DNA of 64,000 bases, from assembly GCA_903876885.1 (NCBI GenBank), contig CAIRBP010000004.1:91207-155206 (forward strand). The letters are read 5' to 3'. Shown here piece by piece: positions 19,463-29,451 of the stretch. The stretch's first letter is position 1. Each line of letters starts with the position of its first letter. A program made the position numbers and the translations under genes. The notes under the pieces are model-generated. The model saw nothing but the letters and a program-made list of their open reading frames with translations. It did not search any database and had not been told where the DNA came from. The DNA is from an uncultured Burkholderiales bacterium. GTDB taxonomy: Bacteria; Pseudomonadota; Gammaproteobacteria; Burkholderiales; Burkholderiaceae_C.

Positions 19463-19900
19463 TCAAATCTTACTCCACAACATTTTTATCGTTTGATAAA
19501 TTTCAACATCAACATCATTTAATTCGTCGAGTATGTCCGTAAATTGCGGAAATGCTTCAGAAAATTCTTTTGCATTAAATAACTTCATCCCCCAGTCAGG
19601 AAATCTGCGTTCTTTAATGCTCGAAATGCTTAACAACTTAATATTTTGATGTCTTCTGTCTTTTTGAATTTTGCCCCATAATTCATCAACAATAGCCCTC
19701 TCACCTTCAATAATTTGACCAAAATAGCCATAATCAAAAAAAAGTATGCCGGTCAATCCCTTTGATCTATTCGAACTAATAGATTTATCAGTGATTTCTG
19801 ACAAATTAAGCAAGTCAAGCTCTTTAGATATTTCGCTAAAGTACTTTAATTCAACTAATTCCCGATTGTTATAAAGCATTTTTCGGAATAGATTCAACAT
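19463..19900 (-). CDS. BLUF-domain protein (putative flavin blue-light photoreceptor)
   Basis: LVELKYFSE, SNRSKGLTGILFFDYGYFGQIIEGE and RRFPDWGMKLFN match the BLUF pattern, including candidate Tyr, Asn, Gln and Trp/Met positions. No effector domain. Confidence 0.78.
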   Translation of the reverse strand: MLNLFRKMLYNNRELVELKYFSEISKELDLLNLSEITDKSISSNRSKGLTGILFFDYGYFGQIIEGERAIVDELWGKIQKDRRHQNIKLLSISSIKERRFPDWGMKLFNAKEFSEAFPQFTDILDELNDVDVEIYQTIKMLWSKI

Positions 19901-20026
19901 TAGTTTAAATTTTAAAATTTATAATAATGATATATTTTAGCACGTCTACTTTTTTTACCATATCCTTTAAACCCACATCATCTTATAACTACGCTCTAAA
20001 TTGACAGAGCCTGCAAACAAACTTTA

Positions 20027-20512
20027 TCAGGATTTTTGAACTAACTTTGGTTGTCCGAATAGCGAATCAAATATCCAAGTAAATACAAAAGTTCCAAACA
20101 GAAAAAACACTGTCATCGCAATATCCATAATAAAAGCTTGTGCGTAGCTAATTTCAAACCACCACGCAAATAAAACAACAAAGACCAACAACAAAGGAAT
20201 TTCGAATCCTAAAGCGTGCAAAACCCTACGAAAAACTGTTCTATGAGAGGAAATTTGACGATGCTCCCAAATTTCAAACCAATAGTTAAAGAGCCAATTC
20301 CATAAAACAGCTACAACTGACCCTGTAACTGCCATAACGCTTGAATGAGAAATACTCTGATCTGATAGGAATGAGAGTCCAATACTTGAGCATCCAATAG
20401 CCAACAATTCAGAAGTAACTAAAAACAAAACTCGCCTCCTCCACCCCTGTAGCGAATATATTAAGGGATTTTTTAACAGGGTCGTTTGATCTACTTGCAA
20501 TTCATTATCCAA
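20027..20512 (-). CDS. PACE-family (BTP domain) multidrug/biguanide efflux transporter-like protein
   Basis: Two BTP-like halves: RRRVLFLVTSELLAIG...WNWLFNYWFEIWEH and FRRVLHALGFEIPLLL...FTWIFDSLFG. Confidence 0.8.
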   Translation of the reverse strand: MDNELQVDQTTLLKNPLIYSLQGWRRRVLFLVTSELLAIGCSSIGLSFLSDQSISHSSVMAVTGSVVAVLWNWLFNYWFEIWEHRQISSHRTVFRRVLHALGFEIPLLLVFVVLFAWWFEISYAQAFIMDIAMTVFFLFGTFVFTWIFDSLFGQPKLVQKS

Positions 20513-20536
20513 TTATGAAAAACTCAATTTTAAGAA

Positions 20537-22045
20537 TTAGTGTCTAAATTCAAAATCAATATATCCACGCTCTACATTGGTGTGAACCAGTTTTACAGAA
20601 ACGGGATGACCAAGCTCTAAGTGATCGTGAAGACCAATTAACTTTCCTTCTGCGGGTGGAGTGAATATTCGTACCCAATGCCCTACCTCGTTTATACCGC
20701 TTATTACACCCTTAAAGTTCTTTCCGATATGGGACTGCAATAATAAGGCAGCTTCAGATTTTCTTAATTGACGCTCAACTTTTTTTGAGGCATCCTCTTG
20801 GGTCGTGCAGTGTAGAGCAAGAACCTCTAACTCTGCATCGCTGTAAGGGGAGTTTATTCCTTTTAGGGCGGCTTTTAAAATTCTTTGAGTAATCAAATCA
20901 GGATACCTTCTATTGGGTGCTGTTGAGTGCGCATAGTGCAAAACAGCAAGTCCGAAATGACCAATATTTGATTTATCTTTAGGTCTCTCAAGTACATATT
21001 CCCCTGAACCCATTAATTTAACAATTACCAAAGATAGATCCGGAAAAGTGAGCGGCTGAGCTTGGTGTCTTTTAGCCAAAAAACGCTCTAATGCAGAGGA
21101 GTCTGCAGAGCTTGGGAGATGCTCTCCGTATTGAGCCGCTACTTTCACAATCCTTTGCCATTTCTCAGGGGATCTGACCACACGCCTGATACAGGAGTAT
21201 CCCTTGTTGCTTAAAAACCGGGCAATACATCCGTTAGCCGCCACCATAAACTCCTCGATAAGCTGGCGTGCCCGGTTTTGGGGCTGCTCTTGAAGTTCAT
21301 CTATGAGGTTGTTTTTAAATACTGCTCTTGGTTGAATGGAGTGAAACTCCAAAGCACCGTTTGCGTGCCTCAGTGCTCTTAATTTCTGAGCCCATTTATC
21401 TTGATCTTTAAGTTGTTGATCTAAATTGTGAATTCGCCTAGCAGCCTCGGGCAATGGTCCTTTATTTTCTAACCAATCTGAGACTGCGTCATAGGCAAGT
21501 TTGCACTGATTTATTACCTTAGATCTGTAAATGGAGAATCCGAGTTCATGACCATTGTGATCAAAATGCATTTCACAAACCAAAGCAAGTCTTGGAACAT
21601 TAAAGTTCAAAGAGGTCAGATCCGTGCTTAATTCATCAGGTAACATCGGAAATACACGAGCAGATGTGTACACAGAAGTCGTATTATCTTTTGCGTGCTG
21701 ATCGATAGGAGTATTACGGGGAACCAATGAGTCCACATCGGCAATTGCAACCATTACCACCAAAGACCCATCTTTAAGTGGCCTGCAAACGGTAAGTTGA
21801 TCAAGGTCTTTTGAGTCGTCATTATCGATTGAGCACCATAACAAATCTGTTTGATCCTGGATATCATCATTTTGCGCTTCAAATTTAGTAGCTTGATCGA
21901 TTACATGATCGACAGCTATATTTTGAATTAACTTTAATTGCTCCAATACAGCAGAACTAAAGTCTGGTTTGAGCCCATGATCAAGCATCGCTGTATAAGC
22001 GATAGCAGACAAGCTTTCACGGTGATTCTTATAATGGTTACTCAT
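20537..22045 (-). CDS. RNB-domain (RNase II/R family) ribonuclease
   Basis: Start assigned at 22045 (MSNHYKNHRESL). DDSKDLDQLTV, MVAIADVDSLV, FPMLPDELSTDLTSLN, and APNRRYPDLITQRIL motifs with an S1-like C-terminus. Confidence 0.85.
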   Translation of the reverse strand: MSNHYKNHRESLSAIAYTAMLDHGLKPDFSSAVLEQLKLIQNIAVDHVIDQATKFEAQNDDIQDQTDLLWCSIDNDDSKDLDQLTVCRPLKDGSLVVMVAIADVDSLVPRNTPIDQHAKDNTTSVYTSARVFPMLPDELSTDLTSLNFNVPRLALVCEMHFDHNGHELGFSIYRSKVINQCKLAYDAVSDWLENKGPLPEAARRIHNLDQQLKDQDKWAQKLRALRHANGALEFHSIQPRAVFKNNLIDELQEQPQNRARQLIEEFMVAANGCIARFLSNKGYSCIRRVVRSPEKWQRIVKVAAQYGEHLPSSADSSALERFLAKRHQAQPLTFPDLSLVIVKLMGSGEYVLERPKDKSNIGHFGLAVLHYAHSTAPNRRYPDLITQRILKAALKGINSPYSDAELEVLALHCTTQEDASKKVERQLRKSEAALLLQSHIGKNFKGVISGINEVGHWVRIFTPPAEGKLIGLHDHLELGHPVSVKLVHTNVERGYIDFEFRH

Positions 22046-22070
22046 AATCCAAAAAAGATCTACACAATTA

Positions 22071-22820
22071 CTAATCACGAGGAGGTGCAACTGAAGCACC
22101 TTTGATCTGATGTTTGATAAGAGACTGGGCAACGAATTGATTGGACTTCATGTCCTCGACAAATTGAGATAAAACTGAAACCGCCTCATCTCCCTTAGAT
22201 TTAGGGCACCCCATAGCCTGTTGAATGACCATAAAACGTCCCGGCAACAAACGCAGGTGACCGATGCGCTCAGCGTCCATCTCCAGTTGTTGTTTCACCC
22301 CTGCGGCTACATCGTATCCGCCTTGAACATAAAAATCGACAACTTTCGGCGATGTATCGGCTCTGAAAATTTTGGCGTTTTTTAGCTCCCGTGTTAAGTA
22401 CAGATCATAAGCACTGCCTTTTCCGACTACTACGGTTCTGCCACTGACGTCAACTTCATCATTTGATTTAAGGGGCGAGTCGGCACGAACCAGGTAACTA
22501 CCCTCAATCAGAATATAGGCCGAAGTAAACTTAATCCCCTCTCCACGCAAAGGATCAATTGCGAAAAATCCAATATCTGCTTGATCATTAGTAACTGCAT
22601 CAACCGACTTACCAGCAGCGTCAAATACCACGAGTTCAAGTTCAACACCGAGTCGATTTGCAAATGCGTTCGCCAAATCCACTGATACGCCAACAGGTGC
22701 ACCACTAATTGGGTCCTTACCTGCCAAAATCGGATTACCCTGGTTTATGGAAGCTCTAAGCTTTCCCTTGGGTGTGAACGCCTTAATGACTTCATTAGAA
22801 ATTGAAATGGAATTGGCCAT
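22071..22820 (-). CDS. Family 3 solute-binding-like protein without evident signal peptide
   Basis: Start assigned at 22820 (MANSISISNEVIKAFTPKGKLRASINQGNP). GVSVDLANAFANRLGVELELVVFDAAGKSVDAVTNDQADIGFFAIDPLRGEGIKFTSAY. Confidence 0.78.
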   Translation of the reverse strand: MANSISISNEVIKAFTPKGKLRASINQGNPILAGKDPISGAPVGVSVDLANAFANRLGVELELVVFDAAGKSVDAVTNDQADIGFFAIDPLRGEGIKFTSAYILIEGSYLVRADSPLKSNDEVDVSGRTVVVGKGSAYDLYLTRELKNAKIFRADTSPKVVDFYVQGGYDVAAGVKQQLEMDAERIGHLRLLPGRFMVIQQAMGCPKSKGDEAVSVLSQFVEDMKSNQFVAQSLIKHQIKGASVAPPRD

Positions 22821-22846
22821 AAGTGACCTCCTGTAAAAATTGAAAT

Positions 22847-23758
22847 TTAAAAGTCGTATAAAACTGAAGGGTTGGTGACAAGTATTTTGGTCAATTCTGA
22901 GCCTGTATTCGTCCAAGTACTCAGGCGGTTTAAAGCTGACCCATCATTGATGGCTTGAAAAGCCTCTATCTCCTCGACGTTTCTTTTATGCCCAGGTTTA
23001 GCGCCACCTGGATGAGGCCAATCGGTTCCCCAAACTAAACGGTCTACATTAGTGCTGATCAAAGCCTTGGCTAACGCTTTAACCGATGGAGCATCAGGAT
23101 TACTAGAAATTCTGTAAGGTGCAGAGAGTTTTAACCACGTGCGGCCACTCGCAAGAAGATCAAATAACACCGATAGTCCCTCTTGCTCAAGACCTAGGTC
23201 TGGATTGACCAGACAAAAATGATCAATCACCAAAGGTAGCGTCATAGTCTTTATGAACTTAGCAAGAGAGACCAATACTTCAAGACGAGTAAAAATTTGT
23301 ATATGCCATCCCAATGGTGAAACCAATTTTTGTGTGTACTCTAGGGCCTGTATCGCGAGTAGTGGATCCTTTAACCCAAATGTCTCAAGATTAATTCTTA
23401 CTCCTCTTACACCGACTTGGTGCATGCTATGGAGTTGAGCCTCGGTAAATGTGCGATCAATCACGGCCACGCCTCTTGCGCGCTCAGGACCTAGTATCTT
23501 TAATGCATTAAGAGTGCACCTGTTGTCTGTACCGTAAGTACTTGGATGAACTATCACAACTTTGTCCACCTTCAAAGCCTCGTGCAAACGGTTAAGATCA
23601 TCAATTGACGCATCACCAGGTGTGTAACTGCGGTTGGCGTCATAGGGGAATTCACCTTTCGGGCCAAAAACATGCGTATGACAATCAACTGATCCGGCAG
23701 GAGGTTCAAACGTTAATTCATCGTGGATGATATTCAGTATAGGTTGAGAAGAATTCAT
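22847..23758 (-). CDS. Amidohydrolase of the 2-pyrone-4,6-dicarboxylate lactonase (LigI-like) family
   Basis: GSVDCHTHVFGPKGEFPYDANRSYTPGDASIDDL and RLVWGTDWPHPG motifs. Confidence 0.85.
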   Translation of the reverse strand: MNSSQPILNIIHDELTFEPPAGSVDCHTHVFGPKGEFPYDANRSYTPGDASIDDLNRLHEALKVDKVVIVHPSTYGTDNRCTLNALKILGPERARGVAVIDRTFTEAQLHSMHQVGVRGVRINLETFGLKDPLLAIQALEYTQKLVSPLGWHIQIFTRLEVLVSLAKFIKTMTLPLVIDHFCLVNPDLGLEQEGLSVLFDLLASGRTWLKLSAPYRISSNPDAPSVKALAKALISTNVDRLVWGTDWPHPGGAKPGHKRNVEEIEAFQAINDGSALNRLSTWTNTGSELTKILVTNPSVLYDF

Positions 23759-23890
23759 TTTGACAATAACTTAAGTAGACGTATCAGACGGATAATCGGT
23801 AGGGTTTGTGAATAAAATATCACTCTTTAAGGTAGCGATGCACAACAGTGGGCGCATTTCATTCTAACCCCGCATTTTGAATGGTTTTTT

Positions 23891-24952
23891 ATGAAAATAA
23901 TAGTTTTACCCGGAGACGGAATTGGTCCTGAGACCATGGCCGCAACAGTAGAAGTTCTGCAAACCGTAAACAAACGCTTTGATCTAGCCCTTGAGCTCGA
24001 TCACGATATAGCGGGGCATGAGAGTTTAAAGAAGCACGGCTCAACGGTAACCGATATTCTTCTTGAGAAAGTACGCAATGCGGATGGCCTCATGCTCGGA
24101 CCAATGTCTACTTATGACTTTAAGGATGAATCCAAAGGAGAGATTAATCCATCCAAGTTTTTCAGGAAAAGTCTAGATCTTTATGCCAATATCAGACCCG
24201 CCAAAACTTATTCAGGACTGCCTAATAAAGTTGGAGCCTTTGATTTAATAGTTGTACGTGAGAATACCGAGGGTTTTTACGCGGACAGGAACATCGAGTC
24301 CGGTGCAAGTGAGATGCTTATCACACCTGATGTGGTGATCTCATTAAGAAGGATTACAAGACTTTGCTGTGAGCGAATCGCAAGAACTGCGTTTGAATTG
24401 GCACAAACACGACGTAAAAAAGTTACTATTGTTCATAAAGCAAATGTTCTTAAAATTGCAGATGGTATGTTTATCGATATTTGCAAAGCAGTTGGTAACG
24501 ACTACCCTGGTATACAAATAGACGATTTCATCGTCGATGCCATGATGGCTCATGTCGTCCGCGCTCCAGATAAGTTTGATGTAATAGTCACTACTAATAT
24601 GTTTGGGGACATTTTGTCTGACTTAACCTCAGAGCTATCTGGTAGTCTTGGTTTAGCGGGCTCATTGAATGCAGGTACTCAATACGCGATGGGACAAGCT
24701 GCCCATGGCTCTGCCCCTGACATAGCAGGACGCGATATTGCAAATCCGATGTCCCTTATCTTATCTGCCGGTATGCTTCTGGGTTGGTGCGGACAACAGA
24801 AAAAGAGCTCTGCACTATTACAGGCCAGTAAGGCAATCGAGCGCGCATCCGAGCGTATCGTAAAAGATGGTCAAGTAACGCGAGATGTTGGAGGTAACTT
24901 GGGTACCCAAGCTGTAGGGAAAGCGATCGCGAAATGTTTGCAAACTATTTAA
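23891..24952 (+). CDS. Isocitrate/isopropylmalate dehydrogenase-family protein
   Basis: KIIVLPGDGIGPETMAATVEVL, VVRENTEGFYADRN, TIVHKANVLKIADGMF, VTTNMFGDILSDLTSELSGSLGLAGSLN. Confidence 0.9.
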   Translation: MKIIVLPGDGIGPETMAATVEVLQTVNKRFDLALELDHDIAGHESLKKHGSTVTDILLEKVRNADGLMLGPMSTYDFKDESKGEINPSKFFRKSLDLYANIRPAKTYSGLPNKVGAFDLIVVRENTEGFYADRNIESGASEMLITPDVVISLRRITRLCCERIARTAFELAQTRRKKVTIVHKANVLKIADGMFIDICKAVGNDYPGIQIDDFIVDAMMAHVVRAPDKFDVIVTTNMFGDILSDLTSELSGSLGLAGSLNAGTQYAMGQAAHGSAPDIAGRDIANPMSLILSAGMLLGWCGQQKKSSALLQASKAIERASERIVKDGQVTRDVGGNLGTQAVGKAIAKCLQTI

Positions 24953-24971
24953 GAAATCAACAGGGAAATTT

Positions 24972-25955
24972 ATGAATTTATTCAATCGCCTCCTCAAAAT
25001 AATCAGTTTCTCATTTCTTGTTTTGCTAGTGATCACATCCTCACATAGCTACGCCGATACCTACCCAAGCAAGCCGATACGTTTTGTGATCCCAAATCCA
25101 GCAGGTGGGCTGCCAGATACTGTTGCAAGAATCTATGCGCAGCGCCTCTCCGAGAGATTAGGCCAGGCAGTAACGGTTGACAATCATCCGGGAGCAAATG
25201 GTGTGCTTGCGTGTCAATCTGTTATGACCTCCGCCAAGGATGGCTATACTTTTTTAGTCTCTGACGGCTCAACTTTCTCTGTCAATCCCCGTCTTTATAC
25301 AAATCTCAGCTATGATTTGAAGAGAGATTTTGTCGAAGTATCTCTTGCTGCACGGGCGCCCCTTTACCTTGCCGTTCACCCCAGGGTCAAAGCAAATACT
25401 CTTAAAGAATTAATAGCATATATAAAAGCCAATCCAGGAACCCTTACCTACGGCTCTAGCGGAATTGGTAGTACCCATCACTTAAGTATGGAAGCCCTAA
25501 AAACAGCACTAAACTTAGATATAACTCATGTGCCTTATAAAGGTTCTGGACAATCGGTTCCTGCTCTTGTAGGCGGACAAGTCGATATGCTGTTTGCTGC
25601 ACTGCCCTCTCTATCCGGATTCGTCAAAACGGGGCAAGTGAAATTAATCGCTAGCAATGCGGCTCGTCGATCATCACAGGAACCCAATACACCCACTATC
25701 TCCGAGCTCGTCAAGGGCTATGACTTCTCACCCACGATTGGGGTGTTTGCTGCAAAGGGAACGCCCCAAGCTGCGATTGATAAGTTGAGTGCTGAAATAG
25801 CAGCAATTGCAAAAAGCGGAGAGGTTGCCCCACTGTTTGCAACAGCAGGGATTGATCCCGTGGGTAGCACCCCTCAAGAGTTTGAGCGTGCCTTAGCCGA
25901 GGAAATAGAGAAGATTGGCAAGGCAGTCACTGCAGCTGGTATCAAAGCGGAATAA
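24972..25955 (+). CDS. Bug-family (TctC-like) tripartite tricarboxylate transporter substrate-binding protein
   Basis: Signal peptide followed by YPSKPIRFVIPNPAGGLPDTVARIYAQRLSERLGQAVTVDNHPGANG. Confidence 0.92.
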   Translation: MNLFNRLLKIISFSFLVLLVITSSHSYADTYPSKPIRFVIPNPAGGLPDTVARIYAQRLSERLGQAVTVDNHPGANGVLACQSVMTSAKDGYTFLVSDGSTFSVNPRLYTNLSYDLKRDFVEVSLAARAPLYLAVHPRVKANTLKELIAYIKANPGTLTYGSSGIGSTHHLSMEALKTALNLDITHVPYKGSGQSVPALVGGQVDMLFAALPSLSGFVKTGQVKLIASNAARRSSQEPNTPTISELVKGYDFSPTIGVFAAKGTPQAAIDKLSAEIAAIAKSGEVAPLFATAGIDPVGSTPQEFERALAEEIEKIGKAVTAAGIKAE

Positions 25956-25996
25956 GGACCCAGCAGCATTCAGGCTCAGCCTTTTTCCGCTAGCTA

Positions 25997-26785
25997 TTAA
26001 CGTCCAGCAATTGAGTCCAGACCAGTTTTGCGAATTATCGGTTGCACTTCGCTAGAGCTGAGGTAGCTAAGGAATTTTCTTGCTGATTCAACATGTGTTG
26101 AAGTCGAGACAATAGCCGCAGAATATAAGGTTTCCTTTTGAACATCTGGGCTTAATTTGCCAATAATGTCCAAGCCCTTAATGGGTAAGAGTTCACTGTA
26201 TTGCTGAAATCCGATTTCAGCTTGCCCGCTTGCTACAACCTCGCCTACCGGCACGGCTGGTATTTGTCTAGCTTTGTCTTTCAGCTCTTTAGCAATACCT
26301 AAACGTGGGAATAATTCATTAGAGAGGTACTCGCCGCTTGCACTGTCAGAATAGGCAATGGATTTTGCAGCTAAGAGTGTTTTAGTGAGAGCCTCTTTGT
26401 TACTGATATCTGGCTTAGGCGCGCCTTCCTTAACTGCAGCGGCAATCAAAGAACGAGCAAGAACAACCTTTGAGCCTTTAAGCAATTTTCCTTGAGCCAT
26501 TAATTCGTCCAAAGAGCTGCCGACCATGATAACCACATCTACTTTCTCACCGCGATCTAAACGCTTTGGAATAGCATTTGTGGTCTCGCCCATTGAGGGA
26601 CCCCTTTGCATCTCTATCTTTATATCGGGATTGTTTTTTAGAAAAGGGCCGGACAGGTCTAAGTAAGCCTGCGCAAAACCACCAGAGGTGACAACAAGAA
26701 GTTCCTCAGCATTTACAGAAATTGCCTGTGCAAAAAAGCCAAGGAATAAAGCCACACTTAAAAGAGATTTACAAATACCGCGCAT
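25997..26785 (-). CDS. ModA-like extracellular substrate-binding protein
   Basis: Signal peptide; ELLVVTSGGFAQAYLDLSGPFLKNNPDIKIEMQRGPSMG; SGEYLSNELFPRLGIAKELKDKAR. Confidence 0.82.
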   Translation of the reverse strand: MRGICKSLLSVALFLGFFAQAISVNAEELLVVTSGGFAQAYLDLSGPFLKNNPDIKIEMQRGPSMGETTNAIPKRLDRGEKVDVVIMVGSSLDELMAQGKLLKGSKVVLARSLIAAAVKEGAPKPDISNKEALTKTLLAAKSIAYSDSASGEYLSNELFPRLGIAKELKDKARQIPAVPVGEVVASGQAEIGFQQYSELLPIKGLDIIGKLSPDVQKETLYSAAIVSTSTHVESARKFLSYLSSSEVQPIIRKTGLDSIAGR

Positions 26786-26886
26786 AAACAGACTCCCAAA
26801 ACAGAATTGATATTCTGCGATTCTAGCGTTAGGAATTTGTCTGTGGCAGCAAACAGTGGTAATACGGGTCTAGCCGAACGAACAAT

Positions 26887-27132
26887 TTAAGCTTGGACGT
26901 TAATACGGTGCAGATGTTGGACCGTTTTAGTACTGGTTGAGACCGGCTTTGGAGGGACTCCGTTGCCGCCGGCTTGGGGCAATTTGGTGGCCGCATTCTT
27001 CTCAGCAACGGTGGGTTGTTCGACTTTGGGTTGCGGCATTAGACGAGAGGCCTGATTCTGTGCAGACGCTTGGGGCTTGGTCTGCATGGTTTGAAGCGCA
27101 CTTGTGGAGGATGAGATGGACATTGCACTCAT
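26887..27132 (-). CDS. Small Gln/Pro/Ser-rich hypothetical protein
   Basis: 81-aa ORF alone in an intergenic space. Ends in RINVQA, similar to the INVVA end of the ORF at 62210. Confidence 0.4.
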   Translation of the reverse strand: MSAMSISSSTSALQTMQTKPQASAQNQASRLMPQPKVEQPTVAEKNAATKLPQAGGNGVPPKPVSTSTKTVQHLHRINVQA

Positions 27133-27367
27133 TAGGCTATGACTTTATAAAGATTTCTTTACCACGTGATGCCGAAATAATCTACATCAGTTACACGATA
27201 CAAATTAGAACACGAATTTCAGAAAAATGCAAAAGGTCGCAATTAAGTTGAAAACTTAGTGGAATATGCCGTTTAGGGTTAATACTGCTGATTTATTCAA
27301 GAAAATTGAGCATAGTCAAGGTAGCAAAGTTCGCTCCCTTTTATTCAATTCAAATTGACAAAATTCC

Positions 27368-28057
27368 ATGAAATTCATAACGTTACGCACAGTTAAGCTC
27401 TCAGCTTTTTTAAATTTTGCGGTCCTATCAATAGCACTGGTCTCTAGTATGCCCAATCACGCCCAAGAAACTAACAAAGAAGGCTCCACTCCAAAAAACC
27501 CACGTTTTAAACCACTAACACTTGAAGAACTAAACGTTTATCAACAACCTTTGGGTCAGCAAGTCATGAAAGTCTCAAGCATCGGACTTGGGGGGCCCTA
27601 TAACCCACTACTTCGAAGTCCTGTGATGGGCCAAAGAATGTTTGATTTACTTTACTACCTTCGCTGGAACTCATCAGTGCCTCTTAGACTCAATGAATTT
27701 GCGATTTTGATTATTGGTCGACAATGGCGCTCACAGGTAGAGTGGTTTGCTCACGCACCATTGGCCATCAAAGCCGGACTGTCACCTGATATTGTGGCTA
27801 CTTTAAAAACACAAAAAAGACCAGAAAAAATGGCAGAGGATGAAGCCATGGTTTATGATTTTGTTACTGAACTCACTCAGAGCAAACAAGTCTCAGAGGC
27901 TACATTCATAAAGGCTAGAAAAATATTCTCTGAGCAACAACTTGTCGACTTAACGACGATAACGGGTACATACGTCACTGTTGCAATGCTTTTGGCTATG
28001 GCTGATGAAGGCGTACCTGTTGGCAAGGAGCCGCCGTTTAAGGCTGGAGAGCCCTGA
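27368..28057 (+). CDS. Carboxymuconolactone decarboxylase-like (AhpD-fold) protein
   Basis: LNEFAILIIGRQWRSQVEWFAHAPLAIKAGLSPDIVATLKTQKRP. Paralogue of 4596-5309. Confidence 0.72.
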   Translation: MKFITLRTVKLSAFLNFAVLSIALVSSMPNHAQETNKEGSTPKNPRFKPLTLEELNVYQQPLGQQVMKVSSIGLGGPYNPLLRSPVMGQRMFDLLYYLRWNSSVPLRLNEFAILIIGRQWRSQVEWFAHAPLAIKAGLSPDIVATLKTQKRPEKMAEDEAMVYDFVTELTQSKQVSEATFIKARKIFSEQQLVDLTTITGTYVTVAMLLAMADEGVPVGKEPPFKAGEP

Positions 28058-28278
28058 AAAAGCACAAATGTGTTAATTGAATCGGATAATTTACGATCTT
28101 AATTTAGTAGTCTTACCAGGGAAAGTACGGGTTCGTAATTCCCCGTTTATTGAACGCGTGACAATTACACTATTTAAAATTTTAAATCTACCGTTATCCG
28201 TAATTTTATCAATCAAGAATCCGCTCAACTCAGGTCTAAGAACTTCTGGCGACTGAGATTTACTTAAGTTTAAATAAT

Positions 28279-29391
28279 ATGAAAAATTTCTCATCAAACG
28301 GAATCAGTGTTCAAACAACAAAAACCAATCATTTACCCTCGCCAGAGCGCCGAGGATTTTTTCAAAACGTTGCAGGAGCAACAGGGATCGTCGCAACCAC
28401 GCTAAGTGGTGCAACAGGCGCAGCGCTTGGTCTTAGCACAGGTGCCGCACAGGCAGCAAGCTCTAGCGAAACTCCAATCATTGCATCTGAGCACTGGGCT
28501 ATCAAAAGAGTTGGTAATGAAGACATAAAGCTTTTCATATTAAATAAAAAGCCAGCCAACTATAAAAAGCTTCCCATGATGGGAACCATACTATTTGTCC
28601 ACGGATCCTCCATGGCTGGCTCACCCGTATTTGATCTTCAAGTGCCAGGCAAACCCGAGTACTCAACGATGGATTATTTTGCCAAACTGGGGTATGACAC
28701 TTGGTGCTTGGACCACGAGGGTTACGGCAGGTCTTCCAAATCAAGAGACATTACTTACGACATTTCAACAGGTGCGGATGATTTAGAAGCGGTTAGTCGC
28801 TACATCATTCAAAAAACGGGGGATCCAAAGCTAATGCTTTATGGTGTCTCCTCAGGCGGGCTGAGAGCGGCTCTCTTTACTGAGCGTTTCCCAGAGCGAG
28901 TCAGTCGTATCATTCTTGATGCTTTTGTATGGACAGGAGAAGGAAGTCCAACACTGGCAAACCGCAGAAAACGCATTGACGAATGGAAGTCCTCCAATAG
29001 GCGTCCACTAGATCATGCGATGGTTCAAAGTATTTTTACAAGAGACCATCCTGGCACTGCCGATCAAGATGTAATCGACGCTTTTGCTAAAGCAATCTTA
29101 AAACTAGATAACTCTTTACCTACAGGGACATATATCGATATGTCTGTTAACTTACCCGTTTGTACGCCCGAGAAGTTAACGGTCCCGACTATGATTTTGA
29201 GAGGAGAATTTGACGGTATTGCAGCGTTTGATGACATCGTTAAATATTTCTCAAAACTACCTCATCCAGATAAAAGGATTGTGGTAATGCCTGGTATCGC
29301 CCATGCTAGCTTACAAGAAAAAAATGTGAAGCTAGTATTACACGCAATGGAGAGTTTCTTCAGCCAGCCACCGTTAATCTACAAAGGATGA
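28279..29391 (+). CDS. Alpha/beta hydrolase with Tat-like signal
   Basis: ERRGFFQNVAGATGIVATTLSG; VHGSSMAGSPVFDLQVPG; nucleophile elbow YGVSSGGLRAALF; catalytic-type LRGEFDGIA and GIAHASLQE. Confidence 0.85.
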   Translation: MKNFSSNGISVQTTKTNHLPSPERRGFFQNVAGATGIVATTLSGATGAALGLSTGAAQAASSSETPIIASEHWAIKRVGNEDIKLFILNKKPANYKKLPMMGTILFVHGSSMAGSPVFDLQVPGKPEYSTMDYFAKLGYDTWCLDHEGYGRSSKSRDITYDISTGADDLEAVSRYIIQKTGDPKLMLYGVSSGGLRAALFTERFPERVSRIILDAFVWTGEGSPTLANRRKRIDEWKSSNRRPLDHAMVQSIFTRDHPGTADQDVIDAFAKAILKLDNSLPTGTYIDMSVNLPVCTPEKLTVPTMILRGEFDGIAAFDDIVKYFSKLPHPDKRIVVMPGIAHASLQEKNVKLVLHAMESFFSQPPLIYKG

Positions 29392-29417
29392 ACGAGTTAA
29401 GAAAATGCAATAAACAA

Positions 29418-29437
29418 AGAGCCCTGTAATGGGCTCT
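29418..29437. terminator. Hairpin between convergent genes, possible terminator
   Basis: AGAGCCC tgtaat GGGCTCT; no strong T-run. Confidence 0.4.
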
Positions 29438-29451
29438 AGTTGAAGTTTAAA

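Noticed and set aside
26937-27251. 104-aa plus-strand ORF
   Set aside because: Antisense to the 81-aa ORF with no family resemblance and Trp/Arg-rich composition typical of a shadow frame. I cannot exclude that the 81-aa ORF is itself spurious.
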